Positions 62,867 through 64,000 of a stretch of DNA of 64,000 nucleotides are shown here, one piece after another. Made by a program: the position numbers and the translations under genes. This DNA comes from Acidobacteriota bacterium (GTDB taxonomy: Bacteria > Acidobacteriota > Vicinamibacteria > Vicinamibacterales > SCN-69-37). The notes beneath the pieces were generated by a model. That model had not been told where the DNA came from. It saw only the letters and a list, made by a program, of their open reading frames with translations, and searched no databases. Positions within the stretch are counted from its first letter, which is position 1, and the number at the start of each line of letters is the position of its first letter. The stretch lies in NCBI GenBank assembly GCA_016716905.1, contig JADJUS010000004.1, positions 310,001-374,000 of the forward strand. Reading direction: 5' to 3'.

Positions 62867-63825
62867 TGAGCGTGATGCTGAGGGACGCCACGCGGGAGTT
62901 CCTGCAGTTCCTGAAGTTCAACAGGAACGCCTCGCCGCATACGGTGCGCGCCTACGAGACCGACCTGACCCAGTTTCTCGATTTCCTCAGCGCACGCGAC
63001 GCGACCAAGCCCAGCAAGGTGCCGGTGACCGCGCTTGACGCCGACGGGGTGCGCGGGTTCCTCGAATCGCTGCACGATCGCGGCAACAGCCGCGCCTCTG
63101 CCGCCCGGCGCCTGGCTGCCTTGCGCACGTTCGCGCGGTACCTGGTGCGCGAGGGCCGGCTGGCCGACGACCCGACACAGATGGTTGGGGCACCGCGCAA
63201 GGAGCAGACCCTGCCCCAACATCTCGACCTGGCGCAGGTGGACAGCGTGATCGGCACACCCGATCTGGACCGCGCCGCAGGACGGCGAGACCGCGCGATC
63301 CTCGAGTTGTTCTACGCGTCCGGTCTGCGGCTCAGTGAGCTGGTGGGGCTCGATATCGAAGACGTGAATCTCCCCGGTCGCGTGGTCAGGGTACGGGGCA
63401 AGGGCGGCAAGGAACGGCTGGTACCGTTTAACCACTCCACAGCCGACGCGCTCAAAGTGATGCTGCAGGACGCCCGCGCGCTGAAGCCCGAAACGACCTC
63501 GCGGCGATCGCGTGGCTCGGGTCCCCACGCGCGGACGCGCCATGCGATGTTCCTCAACCTGCGTGGCGGGCGGCTCACCACGCGCAGCGTGGATCGCATT
63601 GTGCGTCAGGCGGCGCGGGCGGCGGCAGTACCTGGCGGGCTGAGTCCGCACGCACTGCGGCACACGTTTGCCACGCACCTGTTGCAGGCCGGAGCCGACC
63701 TGAGGGCGATTCAGGAGTTACTGGGTCACGAGCGCCTCAGCACGACGCAACGGTACACACATCTCGACATCGGCCGGCTGATGGAGGTGTACCGCGCGTC
63801 ACACCCGCGCGCACGCAAGTCCTGA
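62866..63825 (+). CDS. XerC/XerD-type tyrosine recombinase
   Basis: 319 residues. The N-terminal SAM-like domain (SPHTVRAYETDLTQFLDFL) precedes the catalytic domain with Arg in YASGLRLSELVGLD, Lys in GKGGKERLVP, HALRH, GHERLSTTQRYTH and the Tyr nucleophile in QRYTHLD. It resolves chromosome dimers at dif in partnership with a second recombinase. A short insertion near residues 208-225 (LKPETTSRRSRGSGPHARTR) holds a half copy of the trmFO element at 63490-63500. Coupling to trmFO is by TGATG. Confidence 0.93.
   Translation: MSVMLRDATREFLQFLKFNRNASPHTVRAYETDLTQFLDFLSARDATKPSKVPVTALDADGVRGFLESLHDRGNSRASAARRLAALRTFARYLVREGRLADDPTQMVGAPRKEQTLPQHLDLAQVDSVIGTPDLDRAAGRRDRAILELFYASGLRLSELVGLDIEDVNLPGRVVRVRGKGGKERLVPFNHSTADALKVMLQDARALKPETTSRRSRGSGPHARTRHAMFLNLRGGRLTTRSVDRIVRQAARAAAVPGGLSPHALRHTFATHLLQAGADLRAIQELLGHERLSTTQRYTHLDIGRLMEVYRASHPRARKS
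63490..63500. repeat. Half copy of the trmFO palindromic element in xerC
   Basis: GAAACGACCTC matches one arm of the trmFO element and is read in the same phase (ETTS). The second arm is absent; GCGGCGATCG follows. Confidence 0.7.
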
Positions 63826-64000
63826 CTACACTTCTTCCAGGGCCGTCAAGTGCCGACGGGATCGGGGAATCTCGATGTTCAGGATTTTGATCTTGTAGTT
63901 CATGACCCGCGGACTGATATCGAGCAGGTCCGCCGCATCCTTCTGGATCCAGTTCGACATCTTGAGCGCCTCGACCACGGCCTGGCGTTCAATTTCCTCG
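63826..64000 (-). CDS. C-terminal end of a sigma-54-type activator (partial)
   Basis: The minus-strand frame is open to the window edge and ends at TAG 63828-63826. The 57 visible residues, EEIERQAVVEALKMSNWIQK then DAADLLDISPRVMNYKIKIL, are the Fis-type helix-turn-helix seen at the end of NtrC-family activators. ATPase and sensor domains lie outside. It converges on xerC with no gap. Confidence 0.8.
   Translation of the reverse strand, partial: EEIERQAVVEALKMSNWIQKDAADLLDISPRVMNYKIKILNIEIPRSRRHLTALEEV

Overview
The window is a dense, high-GC chromosomal segment from a Gram-negative bacterium. LpxC, lipoboxed lipoproteins and an outer-membrane-barrel fragment indicate an outer membrane. The closest fit by gene style is the phylum Acidobacteriota, probably a Vicinamibacteria-like lineage. 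The pointers are several BlaI/M56-type and carboxypeptidase-regulatory proteins, many secreted peptidases carrying Gly/Arg/Ala-rich insertions, and a subtilase ending in VWDNT repeats. This placement is by gene content and is an inference. No rRNA, tRNA, IS element or CRISPR array was seen.

Layout. 1-4282: the end of an outer-membrane-type protein, then a SAM-I riboswitch controlling homoserine dehydrogenase and a short ACT-less aspartate kinase, followed by a cystathionine gamma-synthase-type enzyme behind a large palindrome. 4283-10742: a TPR lipoprotein, a cyclophilin, a BlaI-type repressor with paired operators, a BlaR1-type M56 protease fused to a Poly_export-like domain, and a CarboxypepD_reg protein. 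10743-18475: an amidase with a secreted protein on the minus strand, then a coupled plus-strand run of an exported triple-Rid protein, a MATE pump, an ACE-type peptidase and a YfiT/DinB protein. 18476-25661: an S9 peptidase and ispG on the minus strand, then a glycine-zipper protein, a DinB protein and an M19 dipeptidase. 25662-33066: a TPR sigma-54 activator, an HD-GYP phosphodiesterase, a 69-bp repeat array, a subtilase and a structured RNA candidate with an intrinsic terminator.

33067-41446: a seven-gene plus-strand run (peptide ABC transporter without ATPases, DapA-type aldolase, class V aminotransferase, M48/LysM protease, monofunctional transglycosylase) facing a NlpC/P60 hydrolase. 41523-49624: HNH endonuclease, beta-propeller protein, NhaC antiporter, CaiB/BaiF CoA-transferase, uvrA, lpxC. 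49645-57743: an ECF sigma factor with a STAS protein and a small unknown protein; lysA and tmk; comF; the rplU-rpmA-obgE-nadD-rsfS cluster; a lipoprotein and a TPR protein. 57917-64000: dprA-topA-trmFO-xerC, then the C-terminal end of another sigma-54 activator.

The most unusual signals are these: a perfect palindromic element inserted in frame twice in trmFO, with a half copy in xerC in the same reading phase; the M56/Poly_export fusion under a BlaI-type repressor whose operators resemble a site at the methionine operon promoter; the structured RNA upstream of the subtilase; and the 69-bp dyad array upstream of the HD-GYP gene.
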